Source: Lunularia cruciata (lineage: Eukaryota > Streptophyta > Marchantiopsida > Lunulariales > Lunulariaceae). Taken from it: a stretch of DNA of 64,000 bases. Below are positions 21,511 through 33,554 of the stretch, piece by piece; position 1 is the stretch's first letter, and every line of letters begins with the position of its first letter. The position numbers and the translations under genes were made by a program. The notes under the pieces were generated by a model. It was not told the origin of the DNA. It did no database searches and worked only from the letters and a program-made list of their open reading frames with translations. The stretch is from assembly GCA_948567375.1 (NCBI GenBank), contig OX419759.1, forward strand, positions 57,513,493 to 57,577,492, in the 5' to 3' direction.

Positions 21511-22803
21511 CACCTCATATGTTAGTGCTAGAGATACCTTAGATTTCATGTGCGGAGCAACATAGGTAGATGCATCTGCCATAATGACTAGGAGTGCAAT
21601 ATGTGATCGGAAGCGTAGAGGAGCAGCAATGGAGTTGGACCCATAGAGAGGAGAGGTTGGTAGATAGGGTAGACTTCCTCAGTCTTTTACACTCTTTGAG
21701 GCACTACAAATGATATCCATGGCTCCTAGACATCCTAGTGTAGGTGTGGTAGGTGCTAATGGGGTGCATGATGGACTACCTGCTAGTCAACTACTTGCTA
21801 CTACAAAAATTGAGCCTAGCACAATGTTGGGGACTCAATTGATTATGTGCTTTCCAATATTCTCAACCAACAATAAGTGTACATTGGGAGTTGACCAGCC
21901 CCAATGTTCCAATTGGCTGCCACGCTTTGTGAGAGTAGGGATGATGTTTTCCCCACTACTAGAATGGAGGTGGTTGATAGTGGAGTTGACTTGGTTGAGG
22001 AGTATAGGATTTTCTCAACAACCAATGGTTGATGGTAGGCAACAACAGCTAGATTGATCAAGTTACTTGCTAGACCGGCCTTTGAGCGAGCATGGTTTAC
22101 ATTTGGGGTTGTCCTATTGGATAACCAAGGGGGATTTTTTGTTTGGTAGGACCTTGAGGGAAGGTCTATACACCAAAAAGGGTCTTACTAGACTCAAGTG
22201 CACATCCCCTTATGTTGGGGATGGCTGTAGTTGTCAGTCTAGAGTTACAAAAGACAATGTAAAGAGGTGTCCATTTTTGGAGAATGTCTCTTTGATGGGT
22301 GATTCTTGCACATTGGTAGTGGTGAGTACACATTAGGTCCATTCTTGGATGGGACCTACTATTTTGTTAGATGCAACTAGAGTGGGATCACAGGCTCATT
22401 GTCTTCGTCTTTGGTGGAGAAACCTCTTACTTAAAGAGGTTATACAATGTGCTTATGATGGGATTTAACAACTAGACCACATCATTGTTGATGATATGTT
22501 GGATGTTGGACATTAGTCTCAATGGTGATGGTGGCTGATAGGTCACCTACGGCATTGATGAACATAGTTGAATAGCCTAGAGCCGCTTTTCCCAAACTTA
22601 TGAGTTTCCCAAGCTCTCATGCTCTTTTAGAGGCAGGTCCTAGACTTGTTTGGGACTCACAGTTATAGCAATTAGTGGAACCCAACACCGATGAGAGAGA
22701 GTGGGTGATGGTTTTTTGCACTAGTATAACCGTTGTTCCAACAATGTCAAAGACATCCAAGTATTAGGTATATTATCAAGCTATGGACTTGAATTGTTTA
22801 GCC
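21511..22803 (+). other. Family C pro/linker region, poorly readable
   Basis: By position it should encode the protease and the linker to RT. I could not identify an active-site motif. Short frames such as 21710-22057 and 22067-22336 carry no recognised domain. Codon decay is heavy. Confidence 0.4.
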
Positions 22804-23495
22804 TATAACATCCATTTGTGCATGTGTGTGGTATTATGATATTTAGCTTGGTATACAAATACTTGAGAGATATTATTTATATGGAGATAAAAGATGGTTC
22901 TATATTAGTCATGATTAGCTAAAGTTTGTCATAGTTGAGATAGTGGGGACCTTATTTTATAGGACGTGGAAAAGATGAGCACTACTATTTTGGATTATAA
23001 TGTGTTGACTTGGTATTATTCCTAAGTGTTTGGCTTTAAGGAAAGAATTGAGAACTCTTGGGCCCGTAAGCCTTCTTGTTTTGGATTCTTCTATAGTCCA
23101 AGGATAGCCCATGTAAAAGATTCCTTCACTTAGTGGTTGGGTCAAGATAAGATTGCATGCTTAGTAGAATATGCCTATGTGGATGGATATTCCTTTATAC
23201 TTTTTGACTTTACTTGACTTTTAGCCTAATACCTTGAGTTACTGCAATAATTAGTAACTTTAGTGTGTAACTATTTCACAAATATATAAACAAGGAGTGA
23301 GGAGGTACTTATCATCCTTTCATTTGAAACTATTTCTCTCTCATTGAGTTCTCTAGTGAGCAATGTCTTGAGTCTTGGAGTGTTAGCCTCGGAAGAATAT
23401 GATGGAGTTGGGGTTCCTTGGGCCTTCTTAGTCCATGGTGCACTACCATAATAGCCATTAGAGGTTTATCCTTTAGTGAGAGATAGGACGGTTCA
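22804..23495 (+). repeat. Solo LTR of family B inside element C (692 bp)
   Basis: Starts TATAACATCC (consensus TGTAACACCC) and ends GGACGGTTCA (consensus GGCCGGCTCA). It is flanked by tagcc (22799-22803) and tagac (23496-23500), a probable 5-bp target duplication with one change. The TATA box ATATATAAACAAGG lies near 23281. Family C sequence resumes on both sides, so this is a solo LTR left by LTR-LTR recombination. Confidence 0.8.
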
Positions 23496-24650
23496 TAGAC
23501 CTGGATTGTGAGCCTTTGCTTGGCAGAGCAACATAGGATACGCTAGATAGGAATCACCACAAGAACACTTGTGAGCTCTGTGCTTATCAAGACAATTCAA
23601 GCACATGCTAGGGGTGATGGACCAAGTGGTTAAAGTATTCTTGGGACACAACTAGTGACTACTAGGGAGAGTGGTCTACTTGGAGCCCATCTAGGTGAGC
23701 GTGGTCTACTTGGATTACACTCTTGATCTACTTGGGATGCAACTAGAAGACGTATGGAGCTTGTAGCCAAAGAAGAGGGAGTTTTTCACATTGAGGTTGG
23801 GAGCATGACACTATTGCTCCCAAGGGATCCAATGAAGTAGCAAGTTAGTATGTCTTCCACTCCCAAGATAGTCATAGAGGATACTTGGGAGCCAAATCTT
23901 GGACCCAAGCTTACAAGAGAGGAAAGGCGGAGGGTTTAGAGGTTCTTGAGGAGCTACACAAGTTGTTTTGCCTTCAATATAAATAATTTTGGTGCTCTAA
24001 AGGTACCTATATTCAGATTGAACTTACTAGAAAAACATCAATTTTTTGATATCCTTAGTGACATGGAGTAAGCATTTATTTAGAGCTAGAGTAGTGACCT
24101 TTTTGAGGCTGGTTTGGTGGAGATTTCAAATAGAGAGTATGCATCAGCTACAATGATGCCAGCCAAGAAAGATATGCATGATAACTACACTAATAGGCAG
24201 ATATGTGAAGATTACTGTTCTATCAATAGATCAACTAGGGTTGAATGGTATGCCATGCTTACACCAAAGGAGATCTTTGATGCAAGTGGGCATGCAAAGG
24301 TCTTAAGTACTTTGGAGCTTTGAGCAGGATATCATCAATTGTTGATCATAGAGGAGGATAAGTCCAAGATAACATTTTGGGCTATTGCTCCTCACGGCAA
24401 GGATGTTTTATATCAATGGAAGTTCTTACCACTTGGGTTAAAGAATGCTCTTGCTGAGTTCCAAAGGGTCATAGATAGAATGCTAGCTGGATTGGATTTT
24501 TCTTGGTAGTATATTGATGACATTTTGGTCTATAGCACTACTATGGAGGAGCATGAGAGACAATTGTTGGAGGTGTTTGAGATGTTGAGATCTCTTGGAC
24601 ACAAATTACATTTTGGGAAGTGTAGGTTCTTCCACAAGCAGGTTGAGTAT
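23496..24650 (+). pseudogene. Family C reverse transcriptase remnant
   Basis: Recognisable blocks: LTREERRRV, SYTSCFAFNINNFGALKVPIF, LFEAGLVEISNREYASATMMPAKKD, STLELXAGYHQLLI, YQWKFLPLGLKNALAEFQRVIDRML, catalytic YIDDILVYS (about 24511-24537) and LHFGKCRFFHKQVEY. The first ~370 bases (23496-23860) are non-coding and hold short repeats of a GTGGTCTACTTGG motif. The frame carries several stops and ends at the A LTR boundary. Confidence 0.8.
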
Positions 24651-25996
24651 TATGGTACCCATATTTTTGTTATTTTTCTTATTGTTGAAGAAGAAGTGTA
24701 CATATGAAGTCGTATTGTGCTTGTATGGCATCAAAAGGCAAAGAATGGTGTCTTTGGGTTGTAACACAAGGTAAAGAGACTTTGTGTCAGAAGACAAAGT
24801 ACTCGGATTGGTCCTATCAACATTCAACCCAAAGTAAGGAAACTTCAGCTTGGGGGTGCTCAAACAGAGGCAAGGACATTGTAACAACTTTCCTTTGGGT
24901 GGGACATTCAAGAAGGTACCGCACATAAAAAGGCTGGCCTATGAGGAGAGGAAAATTGACAGTGACATGTGCATGCAGGAGGTGTGATTTCTTGGTAGAA
25001 ACTTGAAGTGAGAAAGACGGAGGAGGCACACCACTATAAAATTCAAGATAGAGACAAAGAGATGACAAGTAATTTCCCATTGCCATTAAGGAGTCATCTT
25101 GAGGGAGATTTTTGAAAAGGGAGTGTAGTAAGAGACATGCTTGTGAATCAAGAGGAAGACAAGAGAGGTTCTCCAAAAGTCAGTTGGAAGAGTAGTCACC
25201 AACCCAAGAGTGGAGGAGAGTAAGATGGGTGATGGAAAGAAGAACTCAGAATTTGTAGTGAGAAATCATGCAATTTGGAGATTAGATATGATTGCAAGAA
25301 TCAAAGTCTTGAGCAATCTTTGGATCACATTTTTGGCATAGAACCAAAAGATTAGTTTTCCAAGTTTCATGACCGAGATCATTGAGAGTAAATGTCTCAA
25401 TGGACCCGTGGCAAAGGGTAAGAGAGGAAATCCGGCTTGATGGATAGAGTCGGATTGGAGGTTAGTACTTGAAGAGATGCGGGTGAGGAGCAAGGAGCCA
25501 CATTCTTAGGGAAAGGAGAAGTAGTTGAAGAAACCCAAGAAGTGCAAGACGCCTTTTCTTCAAAATGCACAAAGAATGGTTATAAAGTCAAGAGTAAGAA
25601 GGACCTTGTGAGGAGAGGCATTGTAGGAGCAATGATGACTATCTTCAAGCCAGAGCAAACCATTTATGTGATGAAACATCAAGCAATGTTCTTCCATAAG
25701 TTGTTTGCAGGGGAACCAATCAATTGGGCAAAGTGCTTCCATTGGCGCACGAGACAAATGGTGTGGAATTTGTGTGACAAGTCACCTCCACACTACATTG
25801 TGCCGTTTGCAACCCACATCTATTTGGGATTAAATTTGTTGAACACGGTGGAAAGACACAAGATGGTGTTGTAGTTCCATCCCGACTTAAGAAGAGATGG
25901 TGATGCACAGGAGAAGCAATACTTTTTGTAGATCAAAAGTAACAACAAGTACTATGTGTAGATGGGGCAAAGCGTGTGTTTGGGAGCTCAAGTAAT
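24651..25996 (+). repeat. Family A LTR, 5' part (1.35 kb)
   Basis: It starts TATGGTACCC (TG changed to TA) and follows the complete LTR at 41846 up to its position ~43180, including all of domain I. It then joins abruptly to family B RNase H at about 25997. The coiled-coil part and the LTR 3' end are absent. Confidence 0.75.
25400..25874 (+). pseudogene. LTR-encoded domain I, second readable copy
   Basis: The open stretch 25542-25874 (110 codons) gives KNGYKVKSKKDLV, IFKPEQTIYVMKHQAMFFHK, GEPINWAKCFHWRTRQMVWNL and PPHYIVPFATHIYLGLNLLN, nearly the same as 42733-43030. Upstream to about 25400 the sequence continues with FMTEIIESKCLNGP-like and DWRLVLEE-like segments, broken by stops. That a second decayed copy keeps the domain makes a real ancestral protein likely. 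The function is unknown to me. Confidence 0.65.
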
Positions 25997-27811
25997 CCCT
26001 TGTTGTAGCTCCAATTCTTGCTAAATCTGATTGGAGTAAGCCTTTCATCCTCTACACTGATGCTTTTAATGTAGCTATAGGATGCACTCTTAGTCAATTA
26101 GACCAAGGTGGGCATGATCATCTAAAAGCTTATGCTAGTATGCAGATGGTTTCAGCAGAGAAGAACTACTCTATCATGGAGAGAGAAAGGTTGGCAGTGA
26201 TCTTTGGTCTCAAGAAGTTTAGACACTACTTGATTGGAGGGAAAGCCACCATTGTCACGGATCACAAGGCTTTGAAGTACATCTTCAACAAGCCTAATGT
26301 TGAAGGGATAATAGCAAGGTGGATGATACTCTTGTCTGAGTATGACTACACCATTGAGGATAGGCCAGGAAAGAAACATGCAAATGTTGATTTGTTATCT
26401 AGAGCCTATGATCATGATGGAGATGAGCCAGTGGATGATTCCTTCCCGGATGAGGAGCTCATGACAATCTCAATCACTCAAGAGGTTCCAATGGAGTACA
26501 AGGAGATTATGGATTTTGTGACAAGAGGTAACTATCCAGAAGGGATGCATGCTAGGGAGAGGAAGGCCCTTGCAGCAAGATCTAGACCTTACACAATGGT
26601 GGAGGATATTCTTTTTTCACCAAGGAGCAGATGGTCTACTTTGAAGAGCAGTGGGTAAGGAAGAGTCTATCCTACTCATAAAGGAGTTTCATGAAGGTTT
26701 AGTATCTGGAGGACACTTTGTAGGAAAGGTGACTACTTTCAAGATTTTAGATGCAAGTTACCATTGGAGAGGGATTTTCAAAGATTGTCTTAATTATTGC
26801 AAAACTTGTCATGTTTGTCAAGCTTTTGCTATAAAGTCTACATCCACTCCACCACTTAGATCAATTCCATTGCTAGGACCTTTTGAGAAGTGGGGAATTG
26901 ATTTTGTAGGTCCTCTCAATAGAACCCCAAGAAACAATCGGTACATTGTGGTAGTTACTAATTATCTTACCAAGTGGGTTGAGGCTAGACCATTGAGGGA
27001 CAAGAATGAAGATGAAGTGGGTAGATTTCTTTATGAACACATTATCACTAGGTTTGGATGCCCTTTGGAGTTGGTTTCTGATAGAGGAGGAGAGTTTACA
27101 AGAAACATTATTATAGTCATGCTACGATAGTTCTTTATCACACATAGAGTAACTACATCCTATAAGCCAAATTCCAATGGCTTGGCAGAGAGAACTAATC
27201 AGATCTTGTGCATGATGTTGGCCAAAGATGCAGAAATGGAGGGGGCTAAACATCATTGGGACAAGAGGATTCATGCAATTTTTTGGGAGTATAGGGCAAC
27301 CATGAAGACTTCCACTGGATATTCTCCATTTCAATTGGTATATGGTATTGAGTCTACCTTACCCATTCATTTTGATCTTCCTACCTTCCAAAGCATTCAT
27401 AGGAGATTGAAGAAAGCACAAGGAGGTGATGCAAAGAAGTCAAGGAAGGATCAACTCATGGAGTTGGAAGAGGCAAGAGCAATTGCTATGGTTCAAGTGG
27501 AGCAAGCCCAAAGGAAACAAAAGGAGAGCTATGACAAGAGGCAAGGCAAGAAGAAGGTAGAGCCTTTCAAAGAAGCTGATTGGGTAATGTTGTTTGATTC
27601 CATTTGATTCAAGAGAGTGCAAAAGAACTTTTTGCCTTAGTACTTTGGACCTTTCATAGTGGAGAAGGTGTTGGGCAATTACACCTATGATCTCAAGGAG
27701 TTGGGAGGAAGACACTTTGATAGGATTAACCATGATAAGTTGAAGATGTACCATAGAAGGTAGAGAGACCTTCACTTTAAGGACAAAGTAAAAACTTAGT
27801 CCGGGGGTAAA
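25997..27811 (+). pseudogene. Family B RNase H and integrase remnant (B1)
   Basis: RNase H (about 25997-26400) has FILYTDAFNVAIGCTL, KNYSIMERERLAVIFGLKKFRHYL, VTDHKALKYI and HANVDLLSRA. Integrase (26651-27607) has the HHCC-like part ending CKTCHVCQAF, then FEKWGIDFVGPLN (first Asp), VSDRGGEF (second Asp) and PNSNGLAERTNQ (Glu). The Lys-rich C-terminal part is VEQAQRKQKESYDKRQGKKK. There are in-frame stops near 26655, 27129 and 27606. This is the best-preserved B integrase in the window. Confidence 0.85.
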
Positions 27812-28498
27812 TGTAACACCCATTTGTGCATGTGTGTGGTATTGTGATATTTAGCTTGGTATTACAAGTACTTAAGAGATATTATTTATAAAGAGATAAG
27901 GATGGTTCCATATTAGTCATGGTTAGCTAAATTTAGTCATAGCTAAGATAGAGTGGACCTTACTTTAGAGGAAGTAGAAAAGATGAGCACCACTATTTTG
28001 GATTTTAGTGTGTTGACTTGGTATTATTCCTAGGTGTTTGGCTTTGAGGAAAGAGTTGAGAACTCTTGGGCCCGCAAGCCTTTTTGTTTTGGATTCTTCT
28101 TTAGTCCAAGGATAGCCCATGTGAAGGAATCCTTGACTTAGTGGTTGGGTCAAGATAATACCACATGCTTAGGGGAATATGCCCATATGAATGGATATTC
28201 CTTTCTACTTTTTGACTTTACTTGACTTTTAGTCTAGTAATTTGAGTTATTGCAGTAATTAGTAAATTTGGTACGTAATTATTTCACAAGTATATAAAAA
28301 GGGATGAGGAGGTACTCATCATCCTTTCATTTGCAACTATCTCTCTTTCATTGAGTTCTCTAGGAGCAATGTCTTGAGTCTTGGAGTGTTAGCCTTCGAA
28401 GAGTATGATGGAGTTGGGGTTCCTTGCCTTCTTAGTCCATGGTGTGCTACCATAATAGCCATCAGAGGTTCATCCTAAGTGAGAGAGAGGCCGGCTCA
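27812..28498 (+). repeat. Family B 3' LTR of B1 (687 bp)
   Basis: Starts TGTAACACCC directly after the purine-rich CCGGGGGTAAA tract and ends GGCCGGCTCA. TATA box TATATAAAAAGGG near 28291. Chromovirus D RT sequence begins directly after it, with no detectable duplicated target, so the right junction may be a recombination point. Confidence 0.85.
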
Positions 28499-29560
28499 TA
28501 GATCAACTCAATGGAGCAAGATACTTCACCAAACTAGACTTGTGGAGTGGTTACAATCAAATCTGAATTACAAAAGAAGATGTATATAAAACTGCCTTTT
28601 GGACTAGGTAAAGCCACTTTGAGTATCTTGTGATGCCTTTTGGTCTCACCAATACACCTACCACTTTCATGAGTCTAATAAATGATATGTTTTGTCCATA
28701 TTTGGATAAGTCTGTTATCGTCTTCTTGGTTGACATCTTAATATATAGTAGAACAATGATGGAACACAAACAACATCTATGAGAAGTCCTCTAGATTCTT
28801 AGACAAAATTAATTGTATGCCAAAATCTCAAAGTGCAAGTTTGGCAAGTTTGGCAAGTCTAAAGTAGACTACTTGGGGCATAAAGTAAATGCAAATGGTA
28901 TCCAAGTATTGATAGATACAATAGAGGTCATTCAAAAATGGAGTGCTCTAGAAGATCAAACTCAAATCAAGAGCTTATTGGGGTTGATGGGGTTCTATCA
29001 TCAATTTTTCAAGGACTTCTCTAAGGTTGCATAGCCTTTAATGGCACTACTTGGCAAGGGGAAGAAGTGGATGTGGAGAACCGCACAAGAGTTGGTTTTT
29101 CAGAATTAAAAGCCGCCTTGCTACATGCACCAATCTTGAAGTGGTATGACCCACAACGTCCAATCAAGTTGTCTATGCATGCATCAAAAGTAGCAATAGG
29201 AGCAGTCCTACAACAAGAGTGGCGTGATGGATGGCATCCAATTGCATATTTCTCTCAAAAGTTTTTACTGGTAGAGCGCAACTATCACACCACAAAACAA
29301 GAAGAGCTGGTCATTGTCCTTGCAACCAAGCATTAAAGGCACTATCTTGGCGAGAAGGCATTTGTAATGGAGATAGACCACAAACCATTAGTCTACCTTG
29401 AGACATAGAAAGATCTATCTTGTCACCAAATTGGAAAGGTGGAGTGGCAAAAACAATTCCATATGACAATCACTTATGTGGAAGGCAAGAAGCAACTTGG
29501 AGATGCATTCACCTAAATGCCGATGGCAAACAATTTGGAGGCAAAGTTTAAAATTAACCC
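28499..29560 (+). pseudogene. Chromovirus D reverse transcriptase and RNase H remnant
   Basis: RT starts in mid-domain: DQLNGA-like block, [37 protein letters not shown], catalytic box diverged to FLVDILIYS (Asp-Asp lost: V for the first D), KCKFGKFGKSKVDYLGHKV and LLGLMGFYHQFFKDFSKVA. RNase H (29067-29530) has LSMHASKVAIGAVLQQ, PIAYFSQKFLLVERNYHTTKQE and DHKPLVYLET. It differs clearly from families A, B, C and E. Several stops. Confidence 0.85.
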
Positions 29561-29631
29561 TAAATGTTGGCCAAAGATTTTGGCTGCTATAAAAATGGAT
29601 CAACATATTGTAGGAGCTCAATCATCCAACA

Positions 29632-30770
29632 TTGTCACCAACACCTAAGGACTCACCTTTTTGTGATGGCAGATTATGGATCCCAAATGTCCCAATAGTA
29701 CGCACCACCATTCTAGCAAAGTGTCATGATTCCACCATTGCATGTCATGTTAGAGTGGATAAGACCTTAGATGCAGTCCAACACCATTACGATTGGCCCA
29801 AGATGAGCAACAATGTGATGGATTATGTCCATAGCTGCCTACTCTGTCAACACAACAAAGCTTCTAATCAAGCTCCTACATGGCTCCTTCAACCTCTCTC
29901 CACTCCTACACAACTTTGGGAACAAGTATAGATCTTATCTATGAATTACCCAAGACCACCTCAGGGTTTGACTCCATTATAGTCTTCATGGACCGGCTCA
30001 GCAAAATGATTCATGTATGCCTTACCACCAAAGACGTGACTACTTCATAACTAGCTCAATTGTACTTAGATGCAGTCTTCTCTCACCATGGCTTATCTTG
30101 AGTACTCATCATCGATAAAGGCACTCAATTCACCAATTTGTTTCAGCAAACACTCTTTGGGTTCTTTAAAACCAAGTTGGCCATGTCAATAGCTTACCAC
30201 CCATAGATAGATGGACAAATAGAGCAAGCTAATCACACTATTGAAGACATGTTGCACGGCTTCACCTTAGACAAGCAAGAGAGGTAGGACACCTTACTTC
30301 CATTGGTGGAATTCTCTTACAACAATTCAGTGAATGCATCCACCCAAGTCACTCTATTCTTCCTCATGTATGATGAGCATCCCCTTACACCTTCTAGCTT
30401 GATGAAGAAATGTCTGATGGCTAGCAAAGGTCAACGCAATAACACATTTGTTTTGAGAAGCCAATAGGGTGTGGAGAGCGCCAAGCACAGATTGCAGATT
30501 TCTCAAGATTGACAAAAGCAATATGCCAATGCATACCATAGGCACATAGAGTTCAATGTTGGGAATCACGTGTGGCTGCCAACAACCAACTTCACATAAG
30601 TTGGCCCTTGTAGGGTCAGACCTCATTTTATTGGGCCTTTTTCTTTTCTTCATTGAATCAAAGTTGTGGCCTATCACCTCGAGCTACCACCACACATGAA
30701 GATCCATCTAGTGTTCTATGTTTCCCTACTCCATAGATATGCTCACCAATCAAGCCACTGTCATTCCATA
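29632..30770 (+). pseudogene. Chromovirus D integrase remnant
   Basis: The zinc-binding part is C-H-DSTIACHVRVDKTLDAV, ending SCLLCQHNK (29720-29860). The catalytic core has a DLIYELPKT block (first Asp), IDKGTQFTNLF (second Asp) and DGQIEQANHTIEDML (Glu). The C-terminal part has HIEFNVGNHVWL, a GPF-like block (HFIGPFSF) and HLVFYVSLLHRY. It has many stops and cannot be active. Confidence 0.8.
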
Positions 30771-30803
30771 CAAGACATTAGACCTTGTCCGACACTCATT
30801 GAT

Positions 30804-30978
30804 GGCACAGAGGAATATGAAGTGGAACATATTCTCCAAAAAATACATCCTTGGCACTCGCCACCCATAGGTAGACTTTCTTGTACAATGGAAAGAATAC
30901 CCACTATATGAGGTGACATGGGAGCCCATTGCCAATTTGACACATGCACCGGTGCTAGTGCAAGCTTTTGACCAATAG
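30804..30978 (+). pseudogene. C-terminal chromodomain of element D
   Basis: EEYEVEHILQKI in one frame, then after a frameshift near 30845 VDFLVQWKEYPLYEVTWEPIANL in another. The three aromatic-cage positions and the V-x-WKGY-like strand are recognisable. Chromodomains at the integrase C-terminus define chromoviruses and direct integration to particular chromatin. This entry assigns D to that clade. Confidence 0.8.
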
Positions 30979-31003
30979 CTTCGCAACGAGGACTTTGTGT
31001 CTT

Positions 31004-31543
31004 AAAAGGACAGAGATTTGTAATACCTAGACATATGATCTAGATGTGGAATTGGGTTTGGTAACACCTAGAGAGATGTTACACATTATGAAAAAAATAG
31101 ATCAAATAGAAGTATCACCAAAAGAGTACTTCTACTAATAGGGAAGAAACCAAAATAGACTTGAAAACCTTAGAACCAATAGCTAGACATGTGATCTAGA
31201 GGTGAGAAATGGTTTAGTAACACCTAGAAAGACATTACACATGATGGAAAAAATAGATCAGAAAGAAATATCACCAAAAGTTGACTTCTACTAATAGAAC
31301 AGGAACCAAAATTTGCCTGATCTTTGAAGGCAATTTTGAAGGCCTAAACGGATAAATTAGGTCTCAAATATGTGCAAATTCCTCTCCTCCCCAACAATGG
31401 AAGGGCTGGCCTCTCCTCCCCTAGATTTGTCTCATTTAGAGCTTTTTAACAATATCTCATCCATGTGATTTTAAGATTCCTACAAGAATATTCCCTTAAA
31501 GATTCTCTCTAGTCAAAGCCTATTTGACCAACTAGATAGGATC
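31004..31543 (+). repeat. Element D polypurine tract and first part of its 3' LTR
   Basis: The purine-rich AAAAGGACAGAGA precedes the LTR start TGTAATACCTAG at 31019. The LTR contains two imperfect ~150-bp tandem units (31019-31180 and 31181-31310), each with TAACACCTAGA...GATGGAAAAAATAGATCA-type sequence. At 31543 the LTR is interrupted by element B2 after GATAGGATC. D sequence resumes at 45548. The inverted copy at 48424-49211 shows the uninterrupted form. Confidence 0.75.
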
Positions 31544-32222
31544 TATAACACCCATTTGTGCACGTGTGTGGTATTGTCATATTTAGCTTGGTATTCCAAA
31601 AACATGAGAGTATTATTTATATAGAGATAAATAATGGTTCTACATTAGTCATGATTAGCTAAAGTTAGTCATAGCTAAGATAGAAGAGACCTTACTTTAG
31701 AGGAAGTAGAAAAGATGAGCACCACTATTTTGGATTCTAGTGTGTTGACTTGGTATTATTCCTAGGTGTTTGGCTTTGAGGAAAGGGTTTAGAACTCTTG
31801 GGCCCATAAGCTTTTTTGTTTTGGATTCTTCTATAGTCTATGTGAAGGAATCCTTGACTTAGTGGTTGGGTCAAGATAAGATCACATGCTAGTGGAATAT
31901 GCCCATGTGAATGGATATTCCTTTCTACTTTTTGACTTAACTTGACTTTTGGTCTAGTAACTTGAGTTTCTACGATAATTAGTAACTTTGGTGCATATCT
32001 ATTTCACAAATATATAAAAAAGGGATGAGGAGGTACTCATAATCCTTTCATTTGCAACTATCTCTTGCTCATTGAGTTCTCTAGTGAGCAATGTCTTGAG
32101 TCTTGGAGTGTTAGCCTTGGAGGAGTATGATGGAGTTGGGGTTCCTTGCCTTCTTAGTCCATGGTGCACTTCCATAATAGCCATTAGAGGTTCATCTTGG
32201 GTGAGAGACAGGCCGGCTAACA
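31544..32222 (+). repeat. Family B 5' LTR of B2
   Basis: Starts TATAACACCC and ends near GGCCGGCTAACA. TATA box ATATATAAAAAAGG near 32010. The next bases TTTTTGGTTCCATTGCC may hold the primer-binding site (TGGTTCC...), but I cannot name the tRNA with confidence. Confidence 0.75.
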
Positions 32223-33554
32223 TTTTTGGTTCCATTGCCGAGACCTCTCTAGAAGGCAAGATAATGTTTTGTGTTCAATTCTATATTAGGCAGAAGGAGG
32301 GTATGAGAGCTCACTTGGAGAGAGAACATTAGGAGAGGAGAGGGCTGAACCTATGTTAGAGAACCAAGATCCATTTTTATACCTTATAGTTCATTATGAT
32401 GTCTTTGAGGTGATTTTGTACATCTTGTACGCATGAGAAGATTTGGAGAGATTGTGTGAGATGGATTGTAGATTTTGGGGATTAAGGTGATTTTGAGCAA
32501 AATCTCAAGTTTGGGATCTATAATTGAAATTTCTACATATGATAGCTTGGTTTATCCTTCAGTTAGCACACTTAGAATTTTTGTGAGATCTATTATGCGC
32601 ATTGGACTAGAATTTTTTTAAATTGATAGGGTTAACTGCTCCCGCAATTGCATGCTCTGTAGAAAATTGTACAAAGTCTACCATTTATTTAATTTTTAGT
32701 GGATTGTTGTAAAACTTTCAAAGAAAATTCAATCTGTTATATCCTACCTTTTGACACAAAAATATGTTATATCCTACCTTCTGACCCTACCGTGTACAGA
32801 GTCTGCCATTTCTTCAATTTCCAATGAATTGTGGTGAAAATTTTTCAAGAAAATTCAGTGTATTGTATGCTACATATTGACACAAAAAGTAGACATAGAT
32901 CATTCTTTAGCAGAGAGTTATAAGTTTTTAAAGGTAGGGGGTGGTTTTTAGACCAAATCTGAAATATGTGTGCTAAACAGAAATGTGCCTAGGCCAAGTG
33001 GCTCAAAGAAAAGATTTCAAATTTTGCAGGGAGGGATTTCCTGGAGTTTTGATTAAGCGTGCAAAATTTTAGAGGACTATGAGATACAAGTTGTGAGATT
33101 TGATTGACATTGTGAGAAAGGGTCAATTTTGTAGAGTTTAGATTTCATGCATGAGTAGTGTGAGTGCAACAAAAAGCATGTTTGAGTGTTTAGACTCATC
33201 TTGGGAACATGGAGGGTCACCAAGAGTGGAAATTGAGGCTATGCAAGGTTCCCCAAGGGTTTGAGGTGATTGTAGGGGTGGATTTGAGGAGAAGAGAATT
33301 TAGAATAGAATTTGAAGAGAGTGTTGAGAGGATCCCAAATCCTACACCACTTGGAGGAAAGAGTGAATCTAAATGCTTTTTATGTGGAGAGAAGGGACAT
33401 AAGGCAAGCTCATGTTTGTTGACTTTTGAGAGCAAGAGATTGAGGAAAGGAGAGGATTACTTGATTTGGGTTTACACGTTGGACCTTCTTCACCAAGATT
33501 GGGAGGGAGAAGATCTAAGACCAAGGAGTTGTGTGAGGTTTGTGGAGTGGAAGG
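32223..33554 (+). other. B2 5' internal region with a CCHC open frame
   Basis: The leader up to about 33200 has no readable protein. The frame 33209-33556 has EEFEESVERIPNPTPLGGKS-like sequence and an intact zinc knuckle at 33374-33415 (CFLCGEKGHKASSC, C-x2-C-x4-H-x4-C). It is then cut by the minus-strand A LTR at 33555. It may be a second small nucleocapsid-like frame, or a piece of another gag, since the B gag with its own CCHC starts only after the A insertion. Confidence 0.5.

Larger units (their letters stand above)
18651..24650 (+). mobile_element. Family C Ty3/gypsy element, 5' part, with a solo B LTR inside
   Basis: A 5' LTR and leader (18651-20050), gag (20060-21510), poorly readable pro/linker (21510-22803) and RT (23496-24650) occur in order. 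A 692-bp solo B LTR interrupts it at 22804-23495. It stops inside RT where a family A LTR fragment begins at 24651. A second C copy lies inverted at 49566-52287. Confidence 0.75.

Noticed and set aside
23620-23660. tRNA-Ser/Leu-like string GGACCAAGTGGTTAAAGTATT
   Set aside because: No B box, no acceptor stem and no pairing arms follow. Most likely chance in the C internal sequence.
30354-30677. 107-codon minus-strand frame over D integrase
   Set aside because: Shadow of the D integrase region on the opposite strand.
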